Notes: a model not told the origin generated them from the letters alone. 64,000 bases of DNA from Straminergon stramineum (GCA_963920665.1 OY987266.1:26462248-26526247); one strand, 5' to 3'; positions 36,270-50,074 are shown, numbered from the stretch's first letter. Numbers and translations: made by a program.

Positions 36270-37563
36270 TGTCGCGCCCCTTAGTGACACTTACCACTTT
36301 AAGTCCACCTTCCAATGCTTTCCAAGCACTTAACACTTTAGTGGCACCAAGGGTCACGCTCTCCTAACACTGCACATGCCACGCACATCCAATGTTAGTC
36401 TCCTATTCCAACTCTTTGTGCTAAGTCCTAGTCACCGGGACTACTAACACACACACACACACACATCATAACACCGGGGCATGTTACTTGGTAACATGGG
36501 GCGGAACTTCCATCTTATTGTGTAAGGACCCATGGTGGCACTACTCACCATGGTCCTAACCGCCCTTGAGTGTCATCCCAACTCCATACTAGGCTCCATG
36601 TGTATTTGCTACTTTCCACTTCGTCACTAACCAGGACTCACCATTCGGGACACCTCAACATAGCCTAGTAAGGAGTGGGACTCCACTCAACCGGTGCCAC
36701 GGGACATCCACAAGTGTCCCATGGTGCCTTAGAGTGGTGGTGACCCCACACCACCAACCTTGAATCACCGGGACTCACCAAGGCTCCAAGAGGGAGGGAG
36801 GAGGGAGACCAACCCCTCCTATAGTACTCTCTGTGGGATTCGGCAGGCTCCCCCCCTTGTATGTCAAAGGGAACTCCCAAAACCACTTTGGTTTTGGAAG
36901 ACCACCCCATTTCTCCCGATTCGCTTTAGTTTGGGACTCCTCAACTTCTACCCGGCATAACTTTGCGGTACAGGCTCCAAATCTCACATGCGAGCCCATT
37001 TTCGATATCTACTTGACGAGTAGATGCCGATGGACTACTCACTCTCCCCATTTGGACAAGTTCTCGCAAAGTTATCGCCCTCCAAAGATTCGGGTCCACC
37101 ATGAGAAGCGTCACGCCTTCTCCATGGCGCTTCTCTTGGCCATAACTTGAGGCTCCTACCTTAAAACCTCGTAATGCTTGTCAATCGAGCATCCTTGTGT
37201 TCTTATCTTTCTAAGGATATGCTACATGACATACTTCATGGAGGGATTTCTCATGAACCCTCCCTCCTAGCTCTTAAGTGTCCCAGCGCCACCGAGACCC
37301 CCCCACCTTTGAACGCCCATAACTTTTGACTCACAAGTCCAAATCACGCGTTCTTTGGACGGCTAGAAGCTTCTCCTCGAGACCTTTCCAAGCATGTGTT
37401 ACATGCCCCCAAATTTCTTCGGATCAGAGCGCTACCATGCTCTGATCACTCGAGACTCCTAGTCCCCCTCACCTCATCTCTTGCAAGGCTTGGGGAGTCA
37501 CCCCCAATGTCCCCCTTGCTCATCAAGGTGGCATGGGCACGCCTTGTAATGAGGGTTGTGACA
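36270..37563 (-). repeat. Solo LTR of the gypsy family, reverse orientation
   Basis: Read on the minus strand it begins TGTCACAACCCTCATTACAAGG and ends GGGGCGCGACA. A 5-bp TSD TTGGT flanks it (36265-36269, 37564-37568). It is 1294 bp and more diverged than the two copies at 8-19 kb, with a CA microsatellite near 36446-36466, so it is an older insertion. Confidence 0.93.
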
Positions 37564-37568
37564 TTGGT

Positions 37569-39690
37569 TGCATCAATGTAATTCTTTGTTCGCAAGAGAG
37601 TAAGTTTGTAGTTTTTGAATCATTAGAAGGGATTTGAGGCGTCTTGGACTACCAAACTGTGGACAACGGGAAACTATGGGAACGTTGCCAAATCAACTAT
37701 TTGACATGGTACAAACACTAACACATTAGATAGTATTATTTAATTAATGATTTCATATTATTTCATCATTTTTATTATTTTTTTATTATTTTTAAAAATA
37801 TTTAATATTCCAATGGCACTACGATGTTTCATAGCAAAGGGAAGAACCTTGAAATAGCCTCATGAAGGCTTCAAATTCCTTCCAATGTGCCATTTATTTC
37901 CCTTATGAATGACCTTTAAAATGAGTGTTGGCTGAAAATTCAAGATGTTGTAATGCAATTTTAGAAACAAAATAGGCTTGAATGTGTTTGAAACTTCTTG
38001 TGCTTAAATATTGAAATAGGTAATGGTCTTGCATAAAATTGAGATGTACTGTTCTTAACTTATGAAAGGTTTTCTTTTTCTATTCTCTATTTTTTTTATA
38101 GGTTTTAGGGTGGCTTTTTAGTAGCTCCAAGGTTGAATCTACTTGACTATGCATTCAATTATTTGTGAGCTTTCTAATCTTGAATGAATTTGAATGGGCA
38201 CTTGCATATATAGCTAAGAGCTTCAGTTGTGTTTCAATGTGCATTTGATTACGTCGAAGCTTTAGTTGTCTTTCAATGTGCATTTCAATAGTTGTGACCT
38301 TGACTTGAACATGCTTAAATGAACATTTCATTAGTTGTGAGGTTCAATTGTGTTGGAATGTCCTTAAAATGAATTTAAATGTACAAACATATTCTAATAT
38401 TGTTTGTTCCGCTACTGCAAAGAGTTTGCTCAATGTGTATGTGATGAGTGTAATTGAAGGATCCCAGAATAGAAGCTCCACGAGGCATTTGGGACACTCT
38501 ATCCATAGTACTACATATAGGATGTTGTTGATGAAATTATGAAAGTATTGTATACCACTTAGGGGTACTCTAAAACTTCTATGGAACAACAAAATTAGTG
38601 CACAAGGGTTAGCCTTAGTATGATGGAGGAAGCCCTATACTCTCCCAAAAATGCTCTAAGTTGGGCTTGTTCAAAGACACAATGAAATCAAATTCAGAGA
38701 CAACATGTAGAATGTCATTCTACATTAATCCATTATTAAGTTGTGATGGAAACTCTCTCAATCACAACATTTGAGTAGCTAATTTCAAAGTATTTGAAAC
38801 TTGCTCAAATAAGGTTGTTTGGTTCTAAGTTTAGATGAGGATGAGAGGCGCTTTTCCAATCTTAAGTTTCTCAAATGTTACCAAAGAAATATAGGCTAGG
38901 GAAACATCTACCCCTTATTGTGCACATGTTTGGCCAAAATACTTTTCACTTGACAATTTCCCTTACAAGGAAGCAATTGAACCTTAGAAAAGTGTTGTTA
39001 AAGTTGGCCAACAAGGGCATATATAAAGTAGGAGGAGTAGGAGGAGTATCTTCACCATATAATTTCATTTCTTTAGTTTTCATGAGGTTAAGCATGCTCT
39101 ACAACTCAAGTTCACTTTGACTTTAAACTCCATTGATGCATCATGTTGCTTGTGACACTACTATGGAAGTGTGGGACTACATGAGTGCAAGACAACCTCA
39201 ACAACTTAGTGTTGCACCCTACTTTTCATTGTCTTTTTTTACAAACCTTTTCAATGTGTCTTATATGTATTGTGGTGTGCAAAACTCTAACACTCAAATT
39301 AGGCAATCTTGAAGGGTTCAAATCCTTTGTTGGTAAAATGTTTTTTTTTCATTTGTAACTTACACTCTCATCCATTTGTGACTTACATTATTACAAGAGA
39401 ATCAAGTAACAAAAAAATCAACTAAAATACATGTGCATTCAAGAGGATTTCAAAGTGAACATTTGTTTGGCTTTGTACAAAAAATTGTGATTATTCAACA
39501 TATTGTTCTCTCACTTAGCAATTGTAGCTATTAAGAATGAGGAAAAATAGCATTCTGTCTTGCACTGAATTTTCCCACATGTCTCAACTTGTACTTTTCC
39601 CTCCGAAATTTTTTTGGCAAAATTCCACATTTCGCATTCCAATTTTTCTCCCTATTTTCACCAACGGAATTAGGTGTCGCAGGAAAAGCT
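37569..39690. other. Gene-free, AT-rich
   Basis: No gene or bounded element. Weak frames at 38348-38542 and 38875-39120 may be further hAT-type debris but show no decisive motif. Confidence 0.45.
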
Positions 39691-39694
39691 CCTT

Positions 39695-39845
39695 GGCCTG
39701 CTACGGCACGGGTACTGTAGTGTAGCCTCCTGGCGAAATACTGTAAAAAGAGGTTATAAGATCACTTGTTGTCGTTATTCTGTGATGGCACGGGTACTGT
39801 AGTAGGTGAAATACTGTAAAGAGGTTCTGGTCTCGCTTGTTGTCA
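39695..39845. repeat. Direct duplication, ~85-bp unit
   Basis: GGCACGGGTACTGTAG, then GAAATACTGTAAA, AGAGGTT and ACTTGTTGTC, occurs at about 39705-39770 and again at about 39786-39843. Confidence 0.6.
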
Positions 39846-39849
39846 ACAT

Positions 39850-40341
39850 AATAAGGGTAGTCACAGTTCCTTCATCCTCTGCATTTTCCGTGGAGAAATG
39901 GAAGATCGACCGGTGAATGGGGAGCCAATGCGGTTCATTCTCAGGTGGAGGAACTGTGACACCCCTTTTTCGTCATACAAGGGTGGAGAAATGGAGGACT
40001 GAGAATATTTTACCTTGGAAAGGGATGCTGGTTACTTTGCTGATTTCCGGGGTCCAAGCACAAGACTTGACGGGCTGCAGTTCAGAGTAAAGTATGCTTC
40101 AACTGGAGGTGAAAACGGCAATTGCGGAGTGGAACTACAGTGCCAAAAGGAATCTTTTTGTTGGAAGAAATTTTGTACGCATCCATTCTTCTGCTCCGGA
40201 GGAGAAGAATGGACGCATACAAAATTTCTTCCAACAAAAAGATTCCTTTTCACAACACACGGGGGTAGCCAACCGCTAACAGGCACGTCCCCATTCTCCA
40301 CAGAAAATGTAGAGGATGGAGGAACTGTGACTACCCCTATT
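39850..40341. mobile_element. Foldback-type inverted-repeat element upstream of the oxygenase
   Basis: The left end AATAAGGGTAGTCACAGTTCC and the right end in reverse complement AATAGGGGTAGTCACAGTTCC continue as arms of about 50 bases, to GTGGAGAA. Inside is a second, nearly perfect 106-base palindrome (40145-40250) starting AAAAGGAATCTTTTTG. No clear target duplication was found. It ends about 300 bases before the oxygenase start codon, so it sits in that gene's promoter region. Confidence 0.6.
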
Positions 40342-40634
40342 GTGTGCCTTCCAGTACTTTTGCCTCGTGGTGCTCGTGGTGCTCGTGGTGCTTTGGCTCA
40401 CATTCATTGCGAGTTTTTTGTGGTGGAAGTTTGAAGTCTTGTTCTTTCGACTCCCACTCGAGCTCTGCCGGGCCTGTCAGATTCGACCACTGCCTGTGGT
40501 GCCGATATAGTCCATAGTTCAGCGCTGTTATTTATTACAGATTGCAGGCTGCTGGAGATTTGTCGTTGGAGTTTTACTTGTGAGTGTACACGGGCAGAGT
40601 ATACAAGAGGTGGGAGGTGTTTCGGGTTGTGGCA

Positions 40635-42887
40635 ATGGCGATGCTGTCTTCATCGTGCTTGCTGGGGTGCATTCCCACAAGCCCCTTGAATACCAAGCTT
40701 TCAAACCTCAGTCAAGTCGCCTCACTCTCGCACCGCCCCTCGAAGAAATTCTCCTCTTTCGGCCCTTCGATTCGGCGCCCCCGTGGGTCTGTTTCCATGA
40801 GCTTACAAGTGGAGCAAGCTCGGTCTTCGCCGGCGGTGGACCTCGACCCCCCAACTGTGCTGGAAATTGGCATCCCCGCAGAGTCCCTGGCTGGATTTGA
40901 ATCAGAATACAATCGCGTGGCGGCTTCGTGGCCATCGGATTTATCCACCACCTTGGACGATCACAAGCTGGAGGATTATTTGAGCTCGGCTCAGGCTTTG
41001 GTCCGGCGCTGGTTGCCTGAAAAGCTGATCTCCCGTCTGGAGCGTTACATTCATGACCCTAATCAGCCGCCGGCAATCGTGATCCGCAGCTTTCCAATTG
41101 ACCGCGACTTGCCGCCCACGCAGCCGGATGTGGCAAGCTACAAGGTCGGGAGGTACATGAGCGAGACGTGGCTGCTTGGCATTGCGAGTATTGTGGGTCA
41201 GGTGTTCACGTACGAGTATATGACAGGGAATGCGCAAGGGCCGGGTCTGCTTGTGCGACAGATTTATACGACTCCGGACAAAGTGGATGATGTGAGTCTC
41301 GATTTCCCGTGTCTCCAACTTGTTGCAAAACTGGTAGGAATTAGTCGTGCAATGTAAAGTCTCCATTCACCATACAGTCAGGAAGGGATGGGTTCCAAAC
41401 GTCCATACATTAAGCTTTTGGGCTCTTTGCAGAACTCAAAGTTCACCTATATGGTCAATGGAGCCTGCAATGTATCGTATGTTTTAATTGAACCTCCACC
41501 TTAATTTTCTCACTGGATAACTGTGCTAAATTAAGTTCCTTGGAGGGTTTACGGTTCTGGTATTTCTTTTTCGTAGAGAGGGTACAGTACCTCCTTTAGG
41601 TCTGTATGTTCCTCACTTTCTTTGGGAAATGCCTTGTCGTAAAGAGGTGATTTTGTTAGCATTTTGAATTAGGTCATCTCTGGGTTCCAGTTTCGTTTGA
41701 GGTCTTGGCACAAGATTCATCAAGTATCTGGCTCTAATTAGGAGTTGTATAAGCTCCAACTACTTGTATAAGCAAGCGCATAACATTGAAAATTGACAGG
41801 GTTTTGGAATTTGTGGTACCTGAAGTGATTCTTTTGCACTGGGAGGATTGTGGAGTTCTTCCCGGGTTAAAGGGGTATTTTAGCCTGGTTTGTTTTTTCA
41901 GCCCCAGGCAAGGTTAGGGGTCGGTGAGTTACAAATTAAAAACCCTGTTTTCTCGTTTCGTTAGCCTGGTCTAGTCTGGTATCGTCAATTCTCACAAAGT
42001 TGCTGAGCCCCCTGCCCAAACCGTTTCGGTCTCCAGACCAATCTGGTTGATCCTCTCGATCTTTGTCTTCCTTCAAATCGGTTTCAAGATGGGTTAACCC
42101 TTCAGCGCTTCAACATCCACATTCTGGTTACTGAATAGAATGTTCCAGGTCATTGTGTCGTCCAAATATTCTGGATGCCGAATGTGTTCTCACTCATCCG
42201 AAGCGACACATGTTTCACAATTTTTGACGCTAGAATCGCACCAATTTAACGAAATTGTCGTTCTGATCTATCCTTTGCATTGCTCCAATTGGGCCCCTGC
42301 AGGTAAGCGTAGAGGGCAGCAGCAAGCTCCTCGACATCCACGTGGACTTTTTCCAAGTGAAGCCTCAGATCTTCTGCAACGTGCTCGTCTTCCTCGGCAT
42401 CCGCGGCGACCCTAACCAAGCCGGCAAGACTCTCGTCTGCGACAACCGTCTTCTCTACCAACACCTCTCGCCCTCAGACATCCACCTCCTCCGCACCGAG
42501 AAAATCACATGGAAACTCTTCCATTGGGACTTCTCACGGCACGTGATCGAAGGCTCCGAATCTCACCCCCAGATCAACCTCTTCGACGAGAATCTCCCGG
42601 GTATGACGAACTTTGACGACCACGTGCATGGAAGCGACGAAGTGAAAGCTGCTTACAAGCGAGCGAAAGAGTTGGCTGCAAGTTTGGCGGAGGGTGTGTG
42701 GCTGGGAACCGGGGATGTGTTGTTGCTAAATCAAAGAAGAGCCTCGCATGGGAGGGCTCCGTATGAGGCGAAGTTTGATGGGAAGGACAGGTGGGTGCAG
42801 AGGACGTATGTTAATAGTGGAGGGTTCTGGGAAGCGGGGTTAATGAAGTGGCCAAGGCGGGTGGTGATGGAAGTTGATTTGCAGTAG
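40635..42887 (+). CDS. 2-oxoglutarate/Fe(II)-dependent oxygenase, clavaminate synthase/AsnO-like (TauD fold)
   Basis: Two exons, 40635-41291 and 42303-42887, joined in phase 0 (donor GATGAT|GTGAGT, acceptor CTGCAG), give 413 residues. I chose the ATG in GGCAATGGCG; the in-frame ATG at 40584 would add 17 residues. The first ~55 residues are Ser/Arg-rich with few acids, like a plastid transit peptide. The enzyme would oxidise a small substrate using 2-oxoglutarate and O2. Likely iron ligands are HVD in LLDIHVDFF at the start of exon 2 and the distal His in QRRASHGRAPY; the Arg in WVQRTYV probably binds 2-oxoglutarate. FLGIRGDPNQAGKTLVCDNR matches the clavaminate synthase/asparagine oxygenase group. 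That group often has HxE, so HxD is a small departure. The substrate is unknown. No other gene is near. Confidence 0.85.
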
Positions 42888-43189
42888 ACATCAATTTCGT
42901 TAAATTGGCGCAATTTCATGGAAATGGCATGGCATGATGAACCTTTGAGCAAGGAAGGAAATCAAATCAATCAGGAATTTGGACGATATAGGGTGGAAAT
43001 CCTGCCCAGCTAAGCGGTGCACACTGTCGTGGAGGAAATGGAATTGGTTTGCATAATAATTTGCATTTTTATCTGCTGAAGAAGCTAATGAAAAGTGTCA
43101 AATGGCGCATGAAGAATCGCCAGTTTCACGGAATTGACGGTCACAATCTTTTTGAAGTACTGGTTTTATATTGATGTGCGCATGAATTC

Positions 43190-43680
43190 TGTGCGCATCG
43201 TAGATTGGAGTACCGGTATGTTGTGTGCATATACTGTGAGTTTCGATGTATAGCTTGTGAGATTGGTTTCTGGAATTAGTGGAGTAGAGGTTCAGAAATT
43301 TAGTGTAAGTTACTGATACAGCTTGGAGAGTTTTGATCACTGGGGACAGTATAGCGAACTGGAATGTTACGCTTATATTTGCTCCGGTTGCATATGAACA
43401 CCACAATGTGTTATCAATGATCATTTCAGTGCGGCTTGAATACTGTTCGCATTGCAGTACCGGTATATGTAGTGTGCAAATACTTTGAGTTTCGATGTAC
43501 AGGTTTTCAGTGCGGTTTCTGAAATCAGTGGAGTAAAGATGATCAAGATTTGAGTGTAAGTTAGCGATAGATTGGGAGAGTGGTGATCACTGGCTACAGT
43601 GAAGGGAACTGGAATGTTATGCTTAAAGTTGTTCAGTGGAATATGAATACCAGGATATGTCATCAACGATCATTTCATTG
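43190..43680. repeat. Tandem duplication, ~245-bp unit, two diverged copies
   Basis: GTACCGGTATGT, TGAGTTTCGATGTA and GGAACTGGAATGTTA-type blocks occur in 43190-43432 and again in 43445-43678. It lies just downstream of the oxygenase gene and has no coding frame. Confidence 0.6.
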
Positions 43681-43689
43681 TAGCGTCTC

Positions 43690-46600
43690 TGTGTTTCCTC
43701 TGCCACGAAGACAGTGTAAGGTTCGTTATTGACCACATCTTGAATATTCCATGGAAATCTGCAATCTGATTTTGTGGCTTAAGTATCGTACATTGGATGC
43801 TACAGTATGTTATTGTCTCCTACAAGTTCTCCATTCTTTCCTACTCATTGAGTTGGTTCTTCCAGCATCCTCTCCGATGTACCCTTCATCGTATACTCTT
43901 CATGTTATGCTTACGCATGGTTTCTTCCCACAAGCGGATGATGGTCTTTCGAGTGGCTCAAGAACGGGGTGATCAGATAGAAAGCCGTCTTTGAATATAG
44001 GCAAACCATAGCAAAATGTGTGATGGGAACCAACTGTGGTACATCATGTAGGAGCAGAATCTCTTGCTGAGTCATAACATATTGAAAGTCATTTCAAGAA
44101 AGAAGAATAGGAACCTCAAACCAATTTCGACCTGAAGTCTCCAATTTATGAAAGAAATACCCTTTAAAGACACAGATGCGGAGCCATTTCTATGTAGATT
44201 TGGGAATTTTTTACTGTCAAATTGAATTTCTCCGTGACATTTCCGTTGGTCTTGATTTATCAGATGATGCCACATGACCCTTTCTTTAAAAAAAACTAAA
44301 TTTCCTTATGTTACATATCTCCAGTAATCTCTCTATCTGCATAGGGTGGCCTCCCGAGTGAATTAGAGAATCATCCTACCTTGGATGGTCCAACCACGGA
44401 GATCTTAACTGGCGTGCAACAGACCGAAACCTTACAAGAAAGAAGTGACAGCTTCGATTTGTTTTAGTCAAAAATATTTATGGTAGACGTTTGGCAATTG
44501 ATATCACCAAGTACCACCTAAAGATGACCTGACTATTGAAGAAATAGCTATCTACTTCTCCAATGAAAGTGAAAAAAAGAAGGTAGGGATTCCTTGAGTT
44601 TTCTCGCAAGGAATCCCGAACTGAGAAAACTCTCAGAGATTGACAACGGATCGGAGAGAGTACGCAATGAATATGTACAGCGAAAATCCCAACTAGCTAG
44701 GATGATGCTTGAAGTAAATTTGCAGCTGTTATGGAGAGATCGAGTCCTTGCGCAGAGATTGAGTTCATAGTCCTCCTGGAAGAAATGTACCAACTAAATT
44801 CTTTTCGGTGAAGTTTTGCCAGAATGTAACCTCATTTAGGGACCAGCCACTTCAATCCTGGGAAAATTGGTTGAAAAATGGATGACATCGTCAAATATTC
44901 CCCCCAGAATACTAGTTTTGCGATCATTAGGATGAATTTACTACCACTACTCAATTTGTGGATGAACGTCCATATATGATTGTTCGTATCCATTTTTCCC
45001 TTCCCCGCAAGCATTCCAGAGCGCAAGTCGCTCTACCAACGCAAAAACCCAAAAAATTGGCTGAAGAGTACGATTAATAGTGGACTAGAAAGATCTGGAT
45101 TTCGAAACTGTGAGTATGGTGGAGATTTGAACACAGGGTGCAACACAGACAACGCGACTGGGCACGTGCATGCACGCCGAGACGCCGAGATCTTTGACGA
45201 GCTGGATTCCTCAATTTCTGGTTTTCATCGGAAGACGGCTGAAAAATTGATGGGAATTGGACTTCAGTGTGCTCAGGTAATTTCCTTCAATTTCATCATC
45301 ACGTGCGTCTGGGTTGCCTCTCCTGAAGGCCAGTTTTTTCTTCTCAATTGGCTCTGTCTGTCCCTCATTGTAGTGGCATCCGTTTGACACTGATATTGCA
45401 CCCTCGCTAATCATAGGATGATTCGAGCACTGAAGCTCCCATTGGGACAGATCGAGTACGGTCTCACAGTTCTGCCGTCCTTCTTTTTATTGTATGTAAT
45501 TACATGTGGTCAAATCGAAGTCTTCCCTTGATGCTCATTGAATCCTGACTGTTAGGCATTCATCGACTGACGATTTCTTGCCGGTGTGTTCATTTGTCCA
45601 TTACGCAGTAGCAGGTGGAGAAACAGCCGAGTATGCAGGAAATAGATCTTGGGCTGGATTCTCTTGATTCTAGTTTCATCTCCTAATTGACTAGAATCAC
45701 TGATTTGGGACAAGAAGGCCAACCACTCCCAAGTAGGATAATCATCAGATTCATCGTCAGAAACACTCAAAGTTTGCTAGCAAGGGGATTCAACCGAGAC
45801 TCGCCTACTGCTTCGATTTCGGTTGTGAAAAGACTTACAGCTTCCCTGCAGACTGAGCTAAATTGCATGGGTGGTTGTGTAGCAGCTTGTAGGCAGTCTT
45901 GTAATAGATAGTCTGTTTACAAATTGGTGCATTTCTAAGGATTACAAGTCTGTTTTCACATGCTGGTTACAGAAAGTTCTAATTTCTCACAGGTACATAC
46001 CGGCATGCTTATATTCTCTGTTCTCGGAACCAGTGAAGATAGTGGTTTCTATGTGTACCAACATTGTTGGGTCCTAATGAAGCAAGGGACTTCATAGATT
46101 TTTTCTTATCCATAAACCCGGCGTGATCTTTAACGTTCCCTGGAAGCTTGTTTTGTACTTGGGTGCATTCTTTTCTTTCAGGTTAAGGAACGTAGTGGAG
46201 TTGATCTAATGGCTGGTTTACAGACGGTTCAAATCCCTGTCAATTACAAAACCATACTGGGATTTTACTGTAAGTGAATCACACGGTATACCATATCAGA
46301 AAATTGAGCACATTATCCATTCTGCCTTCAATGTTTAGAGAGTTCTTACACCATTTGTGAAACTGCCAGAAGTAACCTACAATAAGCGCCTTAAGGTTTA
46401 TTGCAATTTATTTTTTAAAATTTTTTCTTTTTTTCATTTTTTCTTTTTTTTAATTCGCACTGCTGGTCCAGCTCTAGCGACCCAATTGAAGCACCATTCT
46501 TTCTTTAATGACGTTGGGGACATTTTGTGTCCATTGGGGATGACTTGGGGGAGGCCTATTGGACAGAAAAAAGTGTTTTCTCTAAGAAGCAAATTTCATT

Positions 46601-47485
46601 TTTTTTAATGGAAAGCTTTGAGGATTTTACTTGATAGTGTAGGTTATGTAGCACCTCTTCCTACCAACGTTGGAAATCATCTTCTTACAATCCACCGAGT
46701 CTTGTGACTCCAAGCCAGCAATGTCTTGTCCCAGTCTTTGCTTCATTATAGCATCTCTACTTTTATAGATCAAAAGGTTTGCACTCTAAATGGAACAAAT
46801 TGAAAGAAAGTAAACCAAATACTTCAAAATCATGTGTAAATAGTTTTGGAGAATATGCAAAATAGTGTGACTATTGAGTGACCAATAATTTCATTTGGTA
46901 GTTAAAAGTGGATGAATAGTGGCTAAATAAATGTAAATCATATGAAGAATTTTTTGGTTAAAAGATGAAAACATAGCAACAAGAAAGTGAGTTTTTTTCT
47001 TTCAAGTGTACGTTGAAAATTTTGAAAACAATATCTCCAAAATAGGAAAAAAAAATCTCCATTAAAGTGAATTGTTTCAAAATATGGGTTCTAGTCCTTT
47101 CCTCCCGCCTGGACACTTGTGGCTAGCTGGTCTTGTACTTTTATTCTTTTGCAATGAAATTCCTTTCCATTTGTTTCAAAAAAATATGTGAGGTACAAAT
47201 TTTTCACCTAAATAAGTTAGTTGAGTTCTTATAAGAAATTGTATATGTAATAAAAATTTATCAGTCTACACTCTATTTGTGATTGGTTCATTTAACTATT
47301 TGTAAAACACATGCAATAGTTATGTGTATTTGGATAAAGAAACTAAGGTTGGAGTGCTCTTAAAAAATTATAGATCAAGATTGGAGTTTATAGGCTGTTA
47401 CTATACTAATTCAACAATTGTAATCTTACAAATGCTATCAAGGTTTCTACATCCTCTAGAATTATGATTTGAATGCTTTCACCAC
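43690..47485. other. Gene-free intergenic sequence
   Basis: About 3.8 kb without a supported gene. Short frames around 44980-45390 and 45687-45911 lack splice partners and recognisable motifs. No bounded element was found. Confidence 0.5.
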
Positions 47486-47491
47486 ATATAA

Positions 47492-47614
47492 CACTAGAAG
47501 AAAACAACATTCAGCTAAACAACACTCAACCGACACGAAATTTTGTTTTCTGCCAAAAAACAAAATTTCACGTCGGCTGAATTTTGTTCAGCTGAACATT
47601 GTTTTCTTCTAGTG
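47492..47614. mobile_element. CACTA-type MITE, 123-bp hairpin
   Basis: The left end CACTAGAAGAAAACAACATT and the right end in reverse complement CACTAGAAGAAAACAATGTT continue to pair for almost the whole length, so the element is one hairpin. The 3-bp TSD TAA lies at 47489-47491 and 47615-47617. It has no coding capacity. Confidence 0.85.
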
Positions 47615-47725
47615 TAAAGACTAAAGGGCTAGCTAATTTAGACTTAGACACTTAATGAAGTAAAAAGTAAGCATATGTATTTATATACAAAAGATACTAA
47701 GTATCAATGTACAAGCCTTATGTAT

Positions 47726-47992
47726 TACATCACAAAGTTTAGAACCTGTGGTTTGTCAACACTTATCATGTGGTTATCATTGTTTTATGGGTTCGCACGT
47801 TAATATAAAATTTAGCACATCATTAAGATGTATTACTTTATAATTTATCACACCATTACGATGCATTACTTTCAATTGCAAGTAATGCATGATAATGATG
47901 CAATAAATTGTATATTAACGTGCAAACCCATGAAACAATGATAACCCTATGATAACTATTGACAAACTGCAGGTTCTAAACTTTGTGATGTA
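47726..47992. mobile_element. Inverted-repeat MITE, 267 bp
   Basis: The left arm starts TACATCACAAAGTTTAGAACC and the right arm in reverse complement TACATCACAAAGTTTAGAACC, with about 83 bases of near-complete pairing around an AT-rich centre. The target duplication is not clear, so the superfamily is unassigned. Confidence 0.75.
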
Positions 47993-48924
47993 TAGTCTCT
48001 ATATACCAACTTTGGCCTCAACTATAGGAAAGTAAACCAAATATACTTATCCATAATCCATTGGTTCTCTCAAGTGTGTTTCCAATAAGATATTTGCATC
48101 CCTATTTGTCATTGTTCCAATGCGACACCTCCATTTTGACCAAAAATCAACACTATAACTTAAATATTGATGACACAAGTTGTACACAATGGAAACATTT
48201 GAATATGAGAAACTAATAGAACCTAATCAATCATGTCGATTTTAGGTGCACCTTCAAAAACTCAACTTTGGAATTTCAAAACTTACTCAAATGGTGCATA
48301 CTAAAGTGTATTAAAGTCCACTTGCACTTGCCTATAAAAATAATTCATATTTTATTAATGTATCTCCTATCACCATGGAGTCGATTATTGTGGTGCAAGG
48401 ACATGTTAGTAACGCAAAAGCATCAATTGTCAACCAAGCGTAGTATTCAACCAGTAGGGGGGGCTATTTCCAACCTTAGGCTAGAATTCAAGATTAGATT
48501 GGTTTTTTTTGTCCTTTTCAATGTTGGGACTAGTAAGGTTATGACACATGTCTTGAAGTAGTGAGCATATTGAATGATTAGAATTGGAAGACTTTGAACA
48601 TTGGCTACTAGTGAAATACACTTTTTGACTCCCAAAATTTACAATAATTTCAATTTTGGGAATAAAATTCTAAAATTTTTGATATCCCCATATTTCCTAT
48701 CTTCCTACATGGGAAAAATTCCCACCACCTCAATCAAACTCCACATGATCTACTCCAAAATTGCTTAAATGATCAACTACTAGTGCCTCTACCTTTTAGT
48801 TACTTGCCTTATTGTTCGTTTACTTTCCAGTAAGTTAGTCTCCTTTGGTAGCTAATCCTGCTCCTCTGCAGCTTGCAAATCCCTCTTTAGCTGTCACCTT
48901 TGTTTTTATTGATTTAACTCTTAA

Positions 48925-49561
48925 CCCCTAAATGCCCAAGGCTTGTTTGGAGCTTCTTGAAATTTGCTCTAAATTGAACAGAAAGTCAACATTTTCATAA
49001 GTTAGACCAATTTCTTTTGAATTGTAACCGTACAAAGTCAAACTAGACATGTTAGAAATCACATAGGAAAAGAAAACATAACAATATCACTTATAGATTG
49101 AAAGATTATAATGTCTGATCTTGAAGGTGTAAAAACTATGAAAATTTTTCATTTCACTTTTTGCATGTCAACTCTAAAAAGTTGGCCACTAAAATAATTT
49201 GAGGTTATAGGGCCTAGCATGCACAACCCCATTCAATTTACGGTTTTTCAAAATCTATTCTACAATTTTTTTAAATGAATTTCTAATGCAATTTTGCCTC
49301 CTAGATCTAGTGTATTTGAGGCTCATTTTCAAGAGCCCTCAACACTTCGGGAAGTCAAGATTGCAATGGGCATCCTTGTACTAAATCTTCAATAGAAAAA
49401 TCATAATCCTTTATTTTTCAGATCAACTTTTTGATCCTAAAACTAGACTTCAAAAAGAATTCTCCTAAAATATAAACTAATAATAATAACAATTTGGTTG
49501 GATTTTACTTAACTTCAAAGTTTTCAAAACACCAGAATCTGGTGCCTTGGGCATTTAGGGG
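48925..49561. mobile_element. piggyBac-like MITE (TTAA target)
   Basis: Identical 18-bp inverted ends CCCCTAAATGCCCAAGGC are flanked by TTAA at 48921-48924 and 49562-49565. A TTAA target and a terminus starting CCC fit the piggyBac superfamily. The 637-bp interior is non-coding. Confidence 0.65.
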
Positions 49562-50074
49562 TTAAAGGACAGACCGGTGACCTTGAAAATCATGCATGCC
49601 TTTTGGAACCATGTGACATCATCAACTTTAAAAAAATAAAAAAAATAAAAAATACACATTGGAGGTCAAAATATTGTAGAAGATCTTCCCTTTCTGCACA
49701 AAATTCGAAGGATGAATAGTTGCAGTTCTGTCCTAGGTAGAGAGATTCCTTGTCATCCATCGGACACTAAAAATCCGTGTCAATGTTTATGGGTTAAAAC
49801 ATTTTCTCTTGTTGTCATCAAGACCAGCATGACCATATGACAATGCTTTGTTTGTAGCATTTGTTTTTTCCTTTTTCCACCTTGTACCGAAGGATACATG
49901 AAAGGCCAGAAATTGATCATGTAGGGAAGGTAACTGTAACATCCAAAACCAACATCACATCCCAAATCCACACTTTGTCCTGTTCCTGTACATTTGATGC
50001 CCTTTAATGTAAAATTCATGGAGACAGCCAGTGTCAGTTTTCTATCAGTATGTTCAGTGGTTATAAGTATGATC

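Noticed and set aside
40015..40434. 139-residue plus-strand frame and its 89-residue minus-strand mirror
   Set aside because: Both are produced by the near-perfect palindrome at 40145-40250; no family or splice context.
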